A DNA stretch of 64,000 bases from Gracilaria gracilis (lineage: Eukaryota; Rhodophyta; Florideophyceae; Gracilariales; Gracilariaceae). Both the position numbers and the translations under genes were made by a program. The stretch spans positions 61,808-125,807 of the forward strand of contig JARGSG010000124.1 in assembly GCA_030374805.1 (NCBI GenBank), read 5' to 3'. This document shows positions 11,477-23,900 of this stretch, piece after piece; positions within the stretch are counted from its first letter, which is position 1, and the number at the start of each line of letters is the position of its first letter. The notes beneath the pieces were generated by a model. It saw only the letters and a program-made list of their open reading frames with translations, made no database searches and was not told the origin of the DNA.

Positions 11477-14400
11477 CTACTCGATTACTATAGGATTCGA
11501 AGACGCACCCCATGTGTACTCCATTCCATAATCTGCAAACAACCCTTTTCCCACTTCTACAGCCCGAAGTGCCCGGACTGCAAGCATTCGGTATTCTCTT
11601 AGTTGAAGTGGAGTTCGCCCAGTTCCTCGGGTTCGAATCAACGCCATATTGGCAGTCCGTCGCTGCTTCAAGCCATTCTTCACTGCATCCCTATCATTAT
11701 CTCCTTCAATATATTTTGGTTCCTTAATTGTTCCACCCAACGAAAATGGAGCGGGGACTATCCATAAAAGGATTTTAAGTACTTCTCTCCCCCTTTCAGA
11801 GAGTTTCCGGAATACCTCGCCTCGCAGGCTAACCTCCATCGCATAAGCTCGAAAACGTGCGGCGGTGGCTCCCAACAACCCTTCCCCCTACTTCTTGTGT
11901 ACCTCCTTCCACTTCGTTAAGTCATGGTACACTAGAGTTCCGTAAAAGGAACATATCTATTTGTTCTTCATGAAACGGCGCGTGGTAAACACTCCCACTC
12001 CTGCGTCATGGTGACGAATCGACCACTTCCCAATGCGACAACCACACATAGTGGCCTCCAGTGCCAAGATCGCGTTCCAATCCAGGAGACCCATCTTTCC
12101 TTGCAACGTTTTCGGCCACTCATGCAGCGCTTTGCGCCTGCCGATCATTGCCATGCCTTCCTCCCACCACATCGATGCCAGGAAGTCTACAATATACGGT
12201 GGGAACTTCTGATACTGTGGGAAGCCGGATGGAGCCTTCCATGATCGTGAAGGACGAGCGTTCTCCTTGGGAAAAAAGGCCATCACGCGATTCACAGAGT
12301 TTCGGACCTCCAGCGTAATTTGAATGTCCGTCACATTATCGCGCATGCACATCGCTAACTGAACAATGGCCGCGTGCCTAGCATGAGCAAAACAGTCAAG
12401 TTCGGGCTCACAACCAACAAACTTCCGATGACGTTGTAACTCTATGCATGCCATGGCAGTCGAGAAAGTTCTCGCGAACAAGTCCACCACTGTATCACCT
12501 AGCTGCGAAAATCTGCTGATCAGCTCCTTCAACAACGCGCGAGGTTTTTGTTTCGACCTCAACTTTTGCAACATGTAGCCGCCACCCTCCTTCTTTCTTT
12601 TCCATTGCAGAGTCTCCCCATTAGACATGGGCTGTACCTGGTCAATAACACTGTGGTACCCTGGATACCTCTACTGCACGTAGTTGAAGTTCTCATAGTT
12701 CACCATCGCATGCTGCTGTGCATAAGCGAGGTATTTTGAACACTATGTATTGCATACTCCATGACAGGGAATAAGGAGCAGAACCTGCGTCCCGGGTTTT
12801 GCATGGGGTTGCCTTGCGACCGTGTAAAATGAATTGGGACCTGGTCCACAGCAAACGATCGCCTCGGAACCCCTTGCTCGTTCTTTACCCCAATAAGGGA
12901 AAGCACCTTCGTCCACTAGTTCACCTGTTCCAATTCACCGAAGATAACGAAATGACCCCCTGGACGTAGCAGCCTTGATATAAGCTTTGCCGCCTTCTTC
13001 ATATGCTCAGCGCTCAGCATATCGTACCAACTGTTCTCCCGGTTCTTATCGGCCTTTATATTGTATGGTGGGTCCATAAGAACCAGTTGAACTTTTTCCA
13101 ATGGAGAGACTCCGTTGTTTCGCAGAGTCTCGTCCGTTTCCACCATATCCTCGAACCCGCAATTATACATTCGAAAGTATTTCTCCATCTCCAGTTCACA
13201 ACGTTGGAATGCCATTTTATCTTCCAACGAGGAAATGGCAGGAGGAGGCTGTATGTCAGCGTCGGACGACTGTTCACCAACATCTTCATTCCCACTCTCA
13301 CCCAATACATCCATTCCACTTCCGCCATCTCCATCCCCTCCTTGCTTGCCCTCCAAAGGGTTCCCCCTTTCCAACTACTTATCGTCGTCGTCATGAATTT
13401 CGATGGCAGGGTCCGCTTTCGATATCGCCGTGAGAGGTATATCAGGGACTCTGAGTGTTTCTTTGATTTTCAAAGAGCTTATTGTCTCCAAGATGGAGGA
13501 GATAAGCGAGTTAGAGAAACAATCAAATCTCTAAGCAAACGATCTTGACGGGTCCCTGTGAAACGTCTTTAGAACGGCCCATCGTCCAGGTTCTGATATT
13601 GTGTACAACTGCTCGTTCACAACAACCTTGTTCAGATCAGAAATGAACTCCTTCGCAAGCGTTCGGAGGGCCACATCAATGTCCTCCGGAAGATTCCATG
13701 CGCACGGTGGGGCCTCGTCTTCCCCAAGAGTTTGCGTGTTGTTCGGTAGCAAGCGATGGTCGTTGTCTTTGTGCAGGAACCCCTCGGAACGCGTTTCAAT
13801 GGGTTTAAACTGCATGTCTTCGTACACGAGCAGTAGGAAAGGGAGAACCATGACCTCAGCGCTAGGGAATCCCATAAATTGGGAGAAACAATCCCAGGCC
13901 TTTGTTACCAGCTGCACACCAAAACCCGCACGCTGAGCTTGGAGATTCTGCAAAATTTGCAAATTCCCAAAAGGGGTGGAATATCCCTTCTCCCCCTTCC
14001 GCCTCTTATGGCCACGAAGGCGCTTTTCCATAGATACTTTTTGAATAAGGGAAAGAAAGAGAACTCTCTGGAAATTTGTAGCGATGCTCGTACCGAAAGG
14101 GGGGACTATCTGGCCCACACGCTTGGGAGCTGTACTATAGCAGTAGTAGAGCCATACTCATGGACTTGAAGAATTTGGTTAACATCACATTCTTCGGTAT
14201 TTCTTAAAAGTCCGCTCTGGTATAAGCATTCCAAAAATCCCTCACACGCCTGTCTCTGTCTCCGTTCATGATGTCAAGCAACTTCGTCGACAGATACAGC
14301 TGACGGTACGAACCCTTTTCGCACACAGCCTTGAGATCATCGTTGCTGTATGACGGGTGAGTAAGTCCGAGAAGGATAGAGAAGTACTTCTTGGCAACGT

Positions 14401-14614
14401 CTAGGACAGTGCGATTCTTGATGATATATTGAACGAATTCGCTGTGTCTCACTTTCCTAGGTTCGTCTTCCTCTCGCATCTTCCAGTGATCACGGATGGC
14501 GAGACACGCGGTGAGAAGCTTATCCCCAGAACCGAACATTTTTCTAACCTTCATGTCGGATGTCGGAGGTGCCGGTGACGGTGACTTAGACCTGGATGTG
14601 GTTGCGGCAGCCAT
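11477..14614 (-). pseudogene. Beta-class DNA amino-methyltransferase fused to a SET domain (broken by stops)
   Basis: Start MAAATTSRSKSPSP at 14614. The order of methyltransferase motifs is that of the beta class: catalytic motif IV LMDPPYN (13060-13077), followed by LISRLLRPGGHFVIFGE, then a target-recognition-like stretch with NPGRR, and then the AdoMet-binding motif I region GDTVVDLFARTFSTA (about 12496-12455) and FVGCEPELDCFAHA. About 130 residues further, in the same frame, a SET domain begins: GVGVFTTRRF (about 12000), CSFYGTLVYHDL, WIVPAPFS, and ends with AVRALRAVEVG...LFADYGMEYTW (about 11578-11510). The expected Gly of motif I is Arg. In-frame TAG stops are near 13531, 13375, 12916, 12680, 11957 and 11897, plus a TAA at 14204 and two shifts (about 14160 and 12700). 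Role inferred: writing 6mA or 4mC on DNA, with a histone-lysine-methylation-like module. Introns could explain some breaks. Confidence 0.78.
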
Positions 14615-15154
14615 TTTAAACCATAACGGGTGGCTGTATTATGAATACGGAAGAAGAACTGAAGTGGTCTTGAGAAAACAGACGATTTACGTCGGCAGCG
14701 GACGGCGAGGGTGAACGGACGGAAGCTGACGAGAGACGGCAGCGAACGAAAGATGAGTGCGGATGGTAGACGGGAGCGGACGGTAGACGGCTGCGGAATT
14801 AGCGATGTGAAGGAGGAGTTCAGACGCCAAAACGGTACCAGAACTCCAAAGTAGAGTATTAAAAGGGAATTGGGTGATGTTAGGGGGACTTATGCGGTGA
14901 TAAACAGTTATAAGAGAAGGCAGGGATGTGAGGGGGTGCGGTAATTCTTAGATATGGAAGTACAGGCGAAGTTATAACTTACGGCTCTCCGTACAGCGAT
15001 CCGTGGTGCAGTGGCGCTCCATCACGGCTCCGAAGAATTGTCACCCGAGTTCGGTCTGCTTTCCATGAGCCGGGGGAGAAAAAGTAAAAAATAATAATTT
15101 CCACCTGGACAGCGGCCCACTCGCGACTGGCGCTTTTTTGTAATGTGACGGTGC
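14615..15154. promoter_or_regulatory. Upstream region of the methyltransferase-SET gene, cut by inner element
   Basis: No gene is seen. 14690-14790 is a run of degenerate GGACGG/CGGCAGCGGA repeats. 14994-15035 and 15100-15110 resemble the GGACAGCGGTCC...GTGGCGCTTCATCA units of the cluster at 25771-26083. The stretch is interpreted as one half of a divergent intergenic region whose other half lies right of 24702. Confidence 0.5.
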
Positions 15155-15345
15155 GTTGATGTTCTCGGAATGCTAGTTTAGTATGCTGGATGGCTAGGTA
15201 TGAAAATGAAAGTCCGAAAAAACTAGCAATTTCGCAGATTGCGCTAGTTGGCAAGGCAAAAAAAAAAATTTTGGAAATCGCATTTCCACGTGCCGCAGTT
15301 GAACTCCATTTCTTGAAGTTGTATGCTAGTTTGCAGTTCGTGCGC
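15155..15345. repeat. Left terminus of inner element with AAACTAGC subterminal repeats
   Basis: Starts with the shared terminal motif. GCTAGTTT or AACTAGC-type octamers occur at about 15171, 15226, 15253 and 15330, in both orientations. The segment is highly similar, inverted, to 32800-32992. Clustered subterminal repeats are usual binding sites for DDE transposases. Confidence 0.8.
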
Positions 15346-15450
15346 CACTACCCGTTACCACACATTCGTCGCAGTCGTCAAAATCACTCAAAAAATTTAC
15401 TCTCGGGTCACCAGCGCTGGTTTATTCCAACTCGGCATTCGGATCCTGAG

Positions 15451-16338
15451 TCACAGTTTCCCTGAACGTGAAGTTAAAGAAGTCCAACGGACAACTCTCC
15501 CCATTCTGGTACACCCTCTTATCCCCAAAGCGCCTTCCAACCTCTCCAGCCTCTTCTCCTCCAGCTCCTTTAGTATGCGCTCCGCCGTTCGCACAGCCGC
15601 CGCCGCAATACCAAACCCAACTAGTGGAGCTCCACCCGGCAGCTGCGGCGGCACAAACACCTTTTCATCCTCGTCCACCATCACCCCACCCTTCCTCCTC
15701 TTCTTCAGTTGACTCCCCACACTTTTTTTCCCTCCCATTCTCCCCCCCTCCCTCACACTCCCCCGCCCACCCCGAGAACCAGGCGTCAACGGCGACCCTT
15801 TACCTGCTCTCTCTCCCACCCCTACTCCCCCTCCCCTCACCATTTCCTTCAACTCCATCAGCATTTTTCACGCCTTCTCCACCTGTCCCACTTGCTCCTC
15901 CAACACTTCAACCCTACCCTTCAGACCCATGTTCTCCTTTCGCAGCCTCCCCATCTCCCTCCCCATGCACTCTAACATCCCATTCACATGTCCTACAGCC
16001 CCCACCCCAGTCCACTTCATTCTCTTCCGAATCGTCGAAATCAATTCCATCGGCACCCCGACCTCTGACACACTCAGCACCACCCCTCCCATGTCTGCCA
16101 CCATCTCCGAAAGCATGTCGTCGAAGTGCTCCTTTAAACTCCCCCCAAGCTTCCTCACCCGCTCCTCCATCTCCCCCATAAACCTTCTCTCCGGTCCTCC
16201 TCCATCCCCATTACAAACCCTCTGAATCACACAAACCCCCTCAGTACCCCCTCCCTCCTTCCGCGGCGGCGTCTCTGGCACTTCCGTCCTATGCAGCAGA
16301 TCCATTAGCTCCTCGTAAGCAACGTATCAATTCGACAT
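15451..16338 (-). pseudogene. Gene 1 (inner): coiled-coil protein, two in-frame TGA codons
   Basis: Starts at 16338 (MSN), matching the outer copy. One frame of 296 codons is interrupted only by TGA at codon 4 and by TGA at about 15868, where the outer copy has TGC (VEKAC). The middle is a long predicted coiled coil (EEQVGQVEKA and preceding leucine heptads, about 16000-15870). A Gly/Arg/Lys-rich linker with a basic patch (LKKRRKGG) follows, then a C-terminal FVPPQLPGGAPLVGFG segment. No known enzyme domain is seen. It sits next to the terminus, reads toward the end, and is probably an accessory DNA- or protein-binding factor. Confidence 0.68.
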
Positions 16339-16779
16339 CCCGAGAAAAGACGGCGCCCGGAGATAAACGACTTGAACAGGCCTGAGCAACTTACAACAAC
16401 TCTCGTTTCTGCCACCCCTGACCACAGCCGTTACACTCGTGGCCACACACCCCTCTACCCCGCAGGCCTATTTGTATCACAATTTTCTATACCTCAATTT
16501 CCCGCCATTCCCCAAAAACTCCATTTCTCCCAGATATCTCCATATTTTCGTTTTTTCCTTTCAGTACCATCCCACAAAACCATTCCACAGCTCCCGTTCC
16601 TTAACTACTTTCCATTACATCTTCCCCATTATACTTCATTTCGACACATCTCTTTTCATAAACACATTCTTCAGTCCTAATCCCTTCATACCCACCTACC
16701 TCATTCTTTCAACTACTTAGTCATAAAAACTATCTTTTCCTCTGAAACCACTTTATTGATGTATACATCGGCCACGCCT
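16339..16779. other. Intergenic, AT-rich, no gene seen
   Basis: Spacer between gene 1 and the remnant of the reductase-like gene; conserved in the outer element at about 31360-31800. Nothing coding is supported. Confidence 0.5.
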
Positions 16780-16895
16780 TTCTCTACTTAAGCATCTCTC
16801 CCTTCCTCTCCTGTAGCACAATATATCCTCACAGCATCCAACAAATTCGACATAATGACCTCGCCTTTTTCTTCTCTCCGCTCCTCCCACACCTT
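16780..16895 (+). pseudogene. 5' remnant of the reductase-like gene, fused to gene 2 by deletion
   Basis: Matches the outer element at about 31250-31365, which is the beginning of the ketopantoate-reductase-like frame. A deletion of about 1.25 kb relative to the outer copy joins it to gene 2 right after the codons for YFVPEG, at about 16891-16896. The deleted part includes the acidic tail of gene 2 and most of the reductase. Confidence 0.55.
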
Positions 16896-18746
16896 CGGGC
16901 ACAAAGTAAATGTGATACCGTAGACAATTCTCTTTCAACAGCGCATCCATGTACCCAGCCCCAGCATGAAACACATCTCCCCTTCCAATCAACATGGAGA
17001 ACGGTGGAACCCTGAACATCTTCACAACCATCGTACGAGACAGCCTCTTCAAACTCTTTTCATCCGTCACATACATATTATGTGACCTCTCACATACCCA
17101 TACCATAAAAGAGCTCCTCCCGGAGGCCACCATGAAGAATCCTGGAATATCCCCATTTTTATTCTCCACATTCGTCAACCCTCGGAAATCGGTGTGCAAC
17201 ACCTGCCTCGGGCATCTCTCCCCCGTACACAACACACGTCTTCCTGTTTCCGGCGCATACATTTTCTTCTTCGCCTCATCTGACATGCCTTCGTCACTTC
17301 CAAATTCTTCCAGCACACAGAATCCCCTCTCCATCAACTTCATTCTCTTCGTGGGAAAATACTCTGGCGCGAGGTCATCCCTCTCCATCGCCGCCATCCA
17401 AAGAGCCTCCTCCTCCCCTTTCGGCTTTACCTTCAACTGGAGCTTCACCCCAGGAACTGGTTCCTTTGTAATCCCCAGTTCCTGGTGCACATTCCGGGCT
17501 GCATGCCAGTACATCGCGTGATGCACCGCCCTCAAATCCTCCATCGTTAAACACCCCGCTCTATGCTGCTTTCGTAGGTGAAGCATATCCATCCACGGGT
17601 GCTGGTGTTTCACAGCATTCTTCCCTCCCGGCCACTCACTGCGCAGTGCACTCACCATATTCGTCCACGACATATCCGATCCCCTGGTGTACTCCCCAGC
17701 TGTCTTCATCCCCTTCGGGAGAACATCCGGATTGTTATCCTCAAAGCTACGCATTCCTCCTTCAACTCCCCCCCCCGGTTCATCCCCAACAAATCCACTA
17801 TCCTTCTCACTACTATCACTCTCCTTCTCGCTTTCATTGGACGACATCACATTGATTTTCTGCTTCTTAAAGAACTTCTTCAATGCAGTCCTCGTCATTT
17901 TCCTGAACAGGTTAACAACCTTCAAAGGTATGTCCAGAGAAGATGTGTTCACCGTACTCTTCCTTCTTCGCTTCGGGGCAGGTTGCACATCATCTTCCTC
18001 CTCGTCGTCAGTAAGCACCACAGAAGTTCTCTTCCTCGTTTTCCTCTTCTTCCCCACAACCCATCCAACCTCCTCTTCTCTCAAACAACCCGGAACCACC
18101 TTACGTCTTGTGCTACGTCTTAACACTGAACACCAGTGGTTATGGTTCAGGGCGTTCCACCACCATAGGATCGTTCTCCACCTCAGCAGATGGAGCCCTG
18201 GTCGTCCCCTCCGGTTCCACAACCTCTTCAATAACCTCCTCTACAACCTCCTCCTTCTCTGAACTTCGCAGCGGTACTTTAAAGTGTTATTCCAGCTTGT
18301 TACCTGCAGTCTTCACCCTGCTAGACACCATCCCGTCCCACAAACGCTATGCTCCCGCGAGCTCGATTTTGGCTGTTTACTTCCCGAGATATTCCAAGAC
18401 AGATACCCTCTTTCCTCCAATCTTGAGAACCGTCTGCATCACTTCCTCAACTGTCATCTTCTTCCTCTTGGCAGTCATGTCGCAAAGCTTTAATAAACCA
18501 ATTGCACACTGAAAGAAGTGCTTCGTTATATCCTCAAAACGGCCCGTCCTCCCTGCAGAGAACATTCTCAGTCGCACATGCAATTGCAAGCAACAGACGA
18601 CAAAACGAAATTTCCCATCTGCGACTCCTATAAGGAGGTCACTGTACACATGTGTGAGCGTCAGCGGCGGCCGCTCCTCACACACTTTCTCAAAGAATTG
18701 GGGAAGCCCCTCGCTTTGCACAAATTTAAGAGCCAGTGCCGCATAG
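16890..18746 (-). pseudogene. Gene 2 (inner): truncated 2OG-Fe(II) dioxygenase-like protein
   Basis: Homologue of 27840-29995. The C-terminal domain shows the iron-binding HxD in QVLHTDF (about 17195), the distal His in RGDVFHAGAGY (about 16970) and the Arg in CLRYHIYF (about 16920), as in double-stranded beta-helix 2OG-Fe(II) oxygenases. The open frame 18231-16753 is the longest, but it lacks about 320 bp present in the outer copy (junction near 17262) and its C-terminus reads into other sequence. The 5' third is gone: at 18744-18746 it abuts gene 3 in opposite orientation. A TAG near 18350 is AAG in the outer copy. Confidence 0.75.
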
Positions 18747-20912
18747 GAGGAGGTGTTCAGGAGGCGAGGAACGAGTGCATGGAGGTTTTGTTTGATGTTA
18801 AAAGGAATCGAATGGTGGGCAGAGAAATAACTGGTGGACCGCGACATACTGCGATGCGGGAGGAAGAGGAAGTGGGAGGTATGAGGCATATGAGGGTGCA
18901 TAGAAACGCAGAGAACCCTGGGAGGCGAATTGGGCGTGTGGGCGATGGAATGGGGAGCCACGCCAATGTGGAGAGAATGGAATGGCTCCGAGACAATTTG
19001 CCCGGGAGAGTTGTAGGACGTATCAGTAGTGGATCAGTGATTGAAAATGTGAGAGACAATATACCAGTGGATGGGAGCGTATTCGAAGGAGAAAATGTCG
19101 TTGTCGGAAACAGGCATAAAACTGGAGGGAACTTGGTGGAAACCGCGGTACGCACGCCTGAAGGAATACATGTGAGGCATAGTGCCGTTTGGATTGAGGA
19201 CGATGTGCATGAAGCAGGAGTCGACGATTCTGGGGATCGTAGAGAGAGGAACGGAGCAAGAGAAATGGGAACTACAGGAATAGCAGAAGGAGATGAAGAG
19301 AACTTGCGCGTGTTGCCAAGGTCTGCACTGGTTGAGAGGGTGAATTCGTTGAAAGAGAAGCTGGGAAATATGAAGGAGGATCACTATACCATGATGGAGA
19401 GTTTGAAGCTCACGCACAAAGAATTGGAACGGGTGAGGGAGGAGTTGAAGCAGCAAAATGTGTTCGTTGAAATTTTAAGGGAGGCTGTGAAGGGTAAGAA
19501 GCGAAGAAGGTGTGGGGAGGAAAGGAAGGGGCGTCGAAAGCATGATATAGAGGTGCCAGAATACTTTCACGGATTTGCAAGGGCTCTATATGATAGGATT
19601 CTCCACTATGCGAAGTTGGAGGCGTCAGAACTCTGTTTTGACACGGAGGACGTTGGTAGGAGCTGGAATAACCGGAGTGAGACGGTGGGAGAAAGTAGGG
19701 AGGGCAGCATATTTGTGGTTGGGGGAGAAGGAGATGGTATTTCGGTACCCGTATCAATTGGCATATGAGATGGGGGCGTATACGCCATCAACGGAGGGAG
19801 GAAGTGATGTGCTGTTGAAGTATGTGGTGGAGACAGAAATAATGGGAGATACTTGAGAGACGATAAGAGGAGCGGGAAGGAAACAGGTGTATGTGGATAA
19901 TGTGACTGCGGACAAGTGTCTGAGGTAGCGGATGAAGCAGACATTAAGCGAAGTGATTGGGGTGCGGAAGCGGACGGCTCGCGACAAGTTATTCTCCATC
20001 CTTGGATATGATTTGATTGCAAAACATGCGAAACCTACTGAGGGGACTAAGCTATGGGAAGAGCTAAAGCAGCAGATGGGAGAGGCGCGCGAGAAGCTGA
20101 TGGGAAGGAAGGAGGGCGGTGGGAATGAGTTGTGTGCGTGGAGAACGAGCCGGTTCGAAGACCTTGCGTATTCCGGGTCTCGTGCGGTTGGGCCACCATG
20201 GAAGGTTGATGATGAAGATATGTACTTCAAGAATGGGATGGCGGTGGAACTGTTGGAGGACTATATGAGATACACAGTGAAAGGGCAAAGTAATGGTGAG
20301 CGGCAGTACGTGGGTGGCACAGTGATGCACCTTGCGAGACTTGACGCCTGGATTGCCTGTGTGGTGAAAACTATGAACGAATTTGTGGTACGTGGAGGGC
20401 AAAGACAGATTTTGTTCTCTACTTTGTATGTGAATTATCTAACTGGGGCTGTTGAAGGAATACTGGGGGTAGCCTGGCAATCGCTACAGGAGAAGCATGC
20501 CGAGGAGTTTGAGAACGATGGGTTTGTGGATGGAGATCCGAAGTTTGTGTAAGAAACTCTGGGAGAACTGCGAAAGTTGGGCTGTGGGTACCATCGAGGG
20601 AGAAGGTATACCTAGCTGTGAGGGAGGAATATTTTATGGCAAAACTAACACGGAGACTACGTGCAGTTCTTGATTGTTACATAGCGGCCTATGGACCGGA
20701 GGACGCGTGTTTCGGGCAGTTGGTGGCACACCGGTGGGAAAGCAGGGAAGGGACAGGGGTTGATGGTAGGGAAGAGGCGGGCTACTAAGGGTAGGGTGAG
20801 GTGCAGTGAGGGGGGAAGGGGTGGAGGTATGTGTGGGATGGGGAAGAGATGCTTCTTCTTTCTCATGTCATGCGTATTTTCACTGCTTCCAATGGAAAGG
20901 AAGCTGGTTTAA
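18746..20912 (+). pseudogene. Gene 3 (inner): coiled-coil protein, 5' truncated
   Basis: Homologue of the outer gene 3 from GGGVQEARNE onward; the AT-hook N-terminus was removed by the deletion at 18744-18746. The coiled coil (about 19340-19490) and the conserved C-terminal part (about 19930-20550) remain. Breaks: the frame ends at TGA 19766-19768, then a TGA near 19856, a TAG near 19928 and a TAA near 20550. The first two are at the same places as in the outer copy. Ends tail to tail with the transposase, as in the outer element. Confidence 0.7.
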
Positions 20913-20916
20913 ATTT

Positions 20917-23900
20917 CTATGAAGCTGAAGCTAACAGAGAATAGAGGCTACGTGTTGGATGGTAAATAAGGCTTGGCGGTGGGGTCTCGATAGAACCGAT
21001 TGGGATAGAATCGGTGAAAGCGCCAATGTAGACGAGAAGTGAAGGGAGGAGCGGGTAGTTCTGGCGGATAACATGAACGGAGCCAAGGATGGAGGAATAG
21101 GGGATGAGTCCATACCAAGGGGAAACGTTATCGGAAGTGCAGTGGGTAAAGATGGGAACTGGGTGGATGGTGTGGTTGTGTTCGTCGTCTGTTGTCCATC
21201 GGAGGCAAACGCAGTTGAGGGTGAGATCGACGTCGTCGCTGGGTGGGACGAGTTCTATGAACTGGACGAAGGCGAACTCCTTGGGAGAAGAAGTTGAAGA
21301 AGGAAGGGCGAAACGAAGAAAGGAGATGAGTTTGCAGACCCAGACGATGGATGTGGAGGAAGGGGAGGTGGAGCCGGCGACGAGAATGTTAGAGAACTTT
21401 GGGGACTTGTATGGGTCGAAGGAGGGGGTGGCAAAATTTCGTTGGATAGGAAGGACTGGAGGATCCTGGGGCACGAGCTCGTTCCGCTCGTCAATATAGT
21501 TGTCGAGTGTTGGGATGTAACCGCTGACGACGTAAGCGGAGTTGACTATGATGAGTCGAGCCTGACGGAGGGCGCGGGAGTTGTCAGTGAGTTGTAGGAC
21601 TTCGAGAGAGAGGGTTATCAAGGATGGGAGGGCGTCTCTTCCGCATTGTGCAAGAATGGATAGGGTATCGGGGGGGAAGAGGTCTTGAAGAGATTTGTGA
21701 GGGAAGTGAGGATTGGAGCGAATGAATTTGTGGGCAGTGATCAGGTCAGCGAAGGAAATGTGTTTGCCATCACGGACGAAACCGGGTTCTTGGGATTGGA
21801 GAGAGGAAGCAAGGCCAGGGGAGGAGGAGGTGATGAAAAGGTTTGTGGAGACGGGATTCCAGTCCTTGATGGCGTTGGAGCAGTGGATGGCACGAATAGT
21901 TTCTTGATGTGAGGTGGACCTGCGCTTTGAGGTTTTGGAGTAGTGGGGCTTGAAGAGGGTGTGGGCGTGCTCGAATATGCCGGCATCATTGAAGTGGAGG
22001 CCTCCGAAGCCACGAATGTCCTCGAAAATGTGGTCCAGGAGGTGGAACTTGAGGGTTCCGAGGCTCGAAGTGTGGGGGTAGCCGAGGGCGAGTACGGCTG
22101 TGCGCTTGAAAGAGCGGATTTGGTTGTGGAGGTCGGTGAGGCGGGCGTCGGTCCATTCGGTGAAGGTGTTGTATCGTATGGAGGCGAGGAAGAGGTCTGA
22201 GTACCTGGTGAAGACTGAAGTGCTGGGAGCTGAATCGACTTCGTCACAGCATCGGTCGAGGAAGGCGCCGATGAAGGGGAAGACCATGTCGAGTGCGCAG
22301 TATTCTTTTGCTTCGAGCATACCACGCAAGCCGTCGGTAGTGAAGAACTGGTTGAGAGTTTGACCGTTGTCGGAAGTGGAGAAGTCGATGTGGAGTCCGT
22401 TTGCGGGGGAGTGCTTTTCGATGGCGGGGAGGATGGTGTTTGAATGTTTGAGGATGGAAGTGCGGACGTAGTTGAAAGGGCGACGGGACTTTAGGGAACG
22501 TGGGGTGGTGAAGAGTGCTTCTGAGCGGAGTCTCTCAATGGTGGCGAGCTTGATGAGCTTGGAGACGCCAAGGTGGAATTTGTGGAGTGGTTCGAAGGTG
22601 AAGATGTTGTAAGGGGCGAGGAGTGTGGTGATGTTGAGAAGAGGGTATGATTCGAAGAGGGAGGAGTACTTTGCGAGGGAGAGGGAGTGGAGGGCTTCAA
22701 GGCCTTTTTCCTTTGGGTTGCGGGAAATTCTGGGCTTACGAGCGAGGAGAGCGTCTTGTGATTGTTGGAGGAGAGTGGAGTGTGATTTGCGTGCGGCGAG
22801 GGTCTGGTGCTGAGTTCGGGGGGAAGGGGATTGAATTTGTAGGGGGAGGTCTGTGCGGGAGACGGTGCATCTATGACAAGGGTGTTGGGGGTGGGTTCCA
22901 TGGGAGATGGCGAGGATGTCTTTTGCTTCAGGGATATCGGAGCAGTGACTGGCGATGATTGGGTGACAGTGGCGGAGAATGCCATGGGCGTCACGCAAGG
23001 GAAAGCCGTTGAGACCGGAGCAGAGGAGGGGGCCGAGGAGGTTGGAGATGGCGAGCTGAATGAGTTTCATTTTGTTGTGGCGGGGGATGTGAGAGAAGGT
23101 TTGAGAGATGGAGTCGTGATCTTGGGAGGTGTTGGTTGGGAGGAAGGAGGTTGGCAAGTATCCGAGAAGGGTGAGGTGTTCGGTGATGCACTTGCGACGG
23201 AAGGCATCGGAGAAGTTGAGAAGGGTGATGTGTAGGGGGTAGGAGGTGATGGAAGAGAATTTGAGGGAGGTGGAGGACTTGTCGGAGTAGATTTTGACCA
23301 AACTGATGAAAAAGTCGATACCAGTGGAGTCGGGGGTGTGCCAGATGCAGGAGTTGTTGGAAGAGTGCATGATTGCGGCTTTAAGGGCCGGGACTGCTTC
23401 TTTTCCGAGGGTGGAGGCCATGGGGTGGGCGAAAGCGGGAGAGCCGGATGGGGTTGTGTGGGAAACGGCGTGGAAGAAGATGTTGTGGAAGTGTGCGAGG
23501 GCGAGTTGTTCTTTGAGGATCTGGATGGGGTCCTTCCGGAAGATAGTGGTGCAGAAGAGCTGCTGAGGGTCGGAGAGGGTGGTGGGAGCGAAGCCTATGT
23601 TGCTGACTCGGTGTTGGTAGAGGTCTGTTTGAAGTTTGAGACACTGGGTGGCGGAGAAGACGTCGTTGTGGAAGGCGGATTTGGAGAAGGTGGGGTCGTG
23701 GAGGAGGGAGATGAGTTCGTCAGCCGTTCGGAGGCCGAGGGAGGAGGCGATGGAAGAGATGTAGAGAACTATACGTTCGAGGTGGGGTTGTTGAGGAGGG
23801 GGAAGGAAGGGGGAGGAGGGGGAGGACGGGAGGAGGAGATGGAGCAGACGGGGGTGGTGGCGATGTGGTAGGCGTCCTGGGTGTGGTGGGAGAGGGAGAG

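Noticed and set aside
11897-13533. Excess of TAG among the in-frame stops of the methyltransferase-SET gene (six TAG versus one TAA), suggesting TAG reassignment.
   Set aside because: Other genes of the same element and the retroelements also carry TGA and TAA stops, and several stops are sense codons in the sister copy. Random decay or introns explain this better.
15468-16181. Pro/Ser-rich 237-codon plus-strand frame.
   Set aside because: Antisense to gene 1, whose minus-strand frame is conserved with the outer copy.
17578-18262. Several plus-strand frames over inner gene 2.
   Set aside because: Complementary to the conserved gene 2 coding sequence; the same antisense frames appear over the outer copy only because the genes are related.
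22625-23235. Gly/Val/Glu-rich plus-strand frames opposite the inner transposase.
   Set aside because: They are antisense shadows of a Pro/Ser/His-rich minus-strand gene; no motif and no independent conservation.
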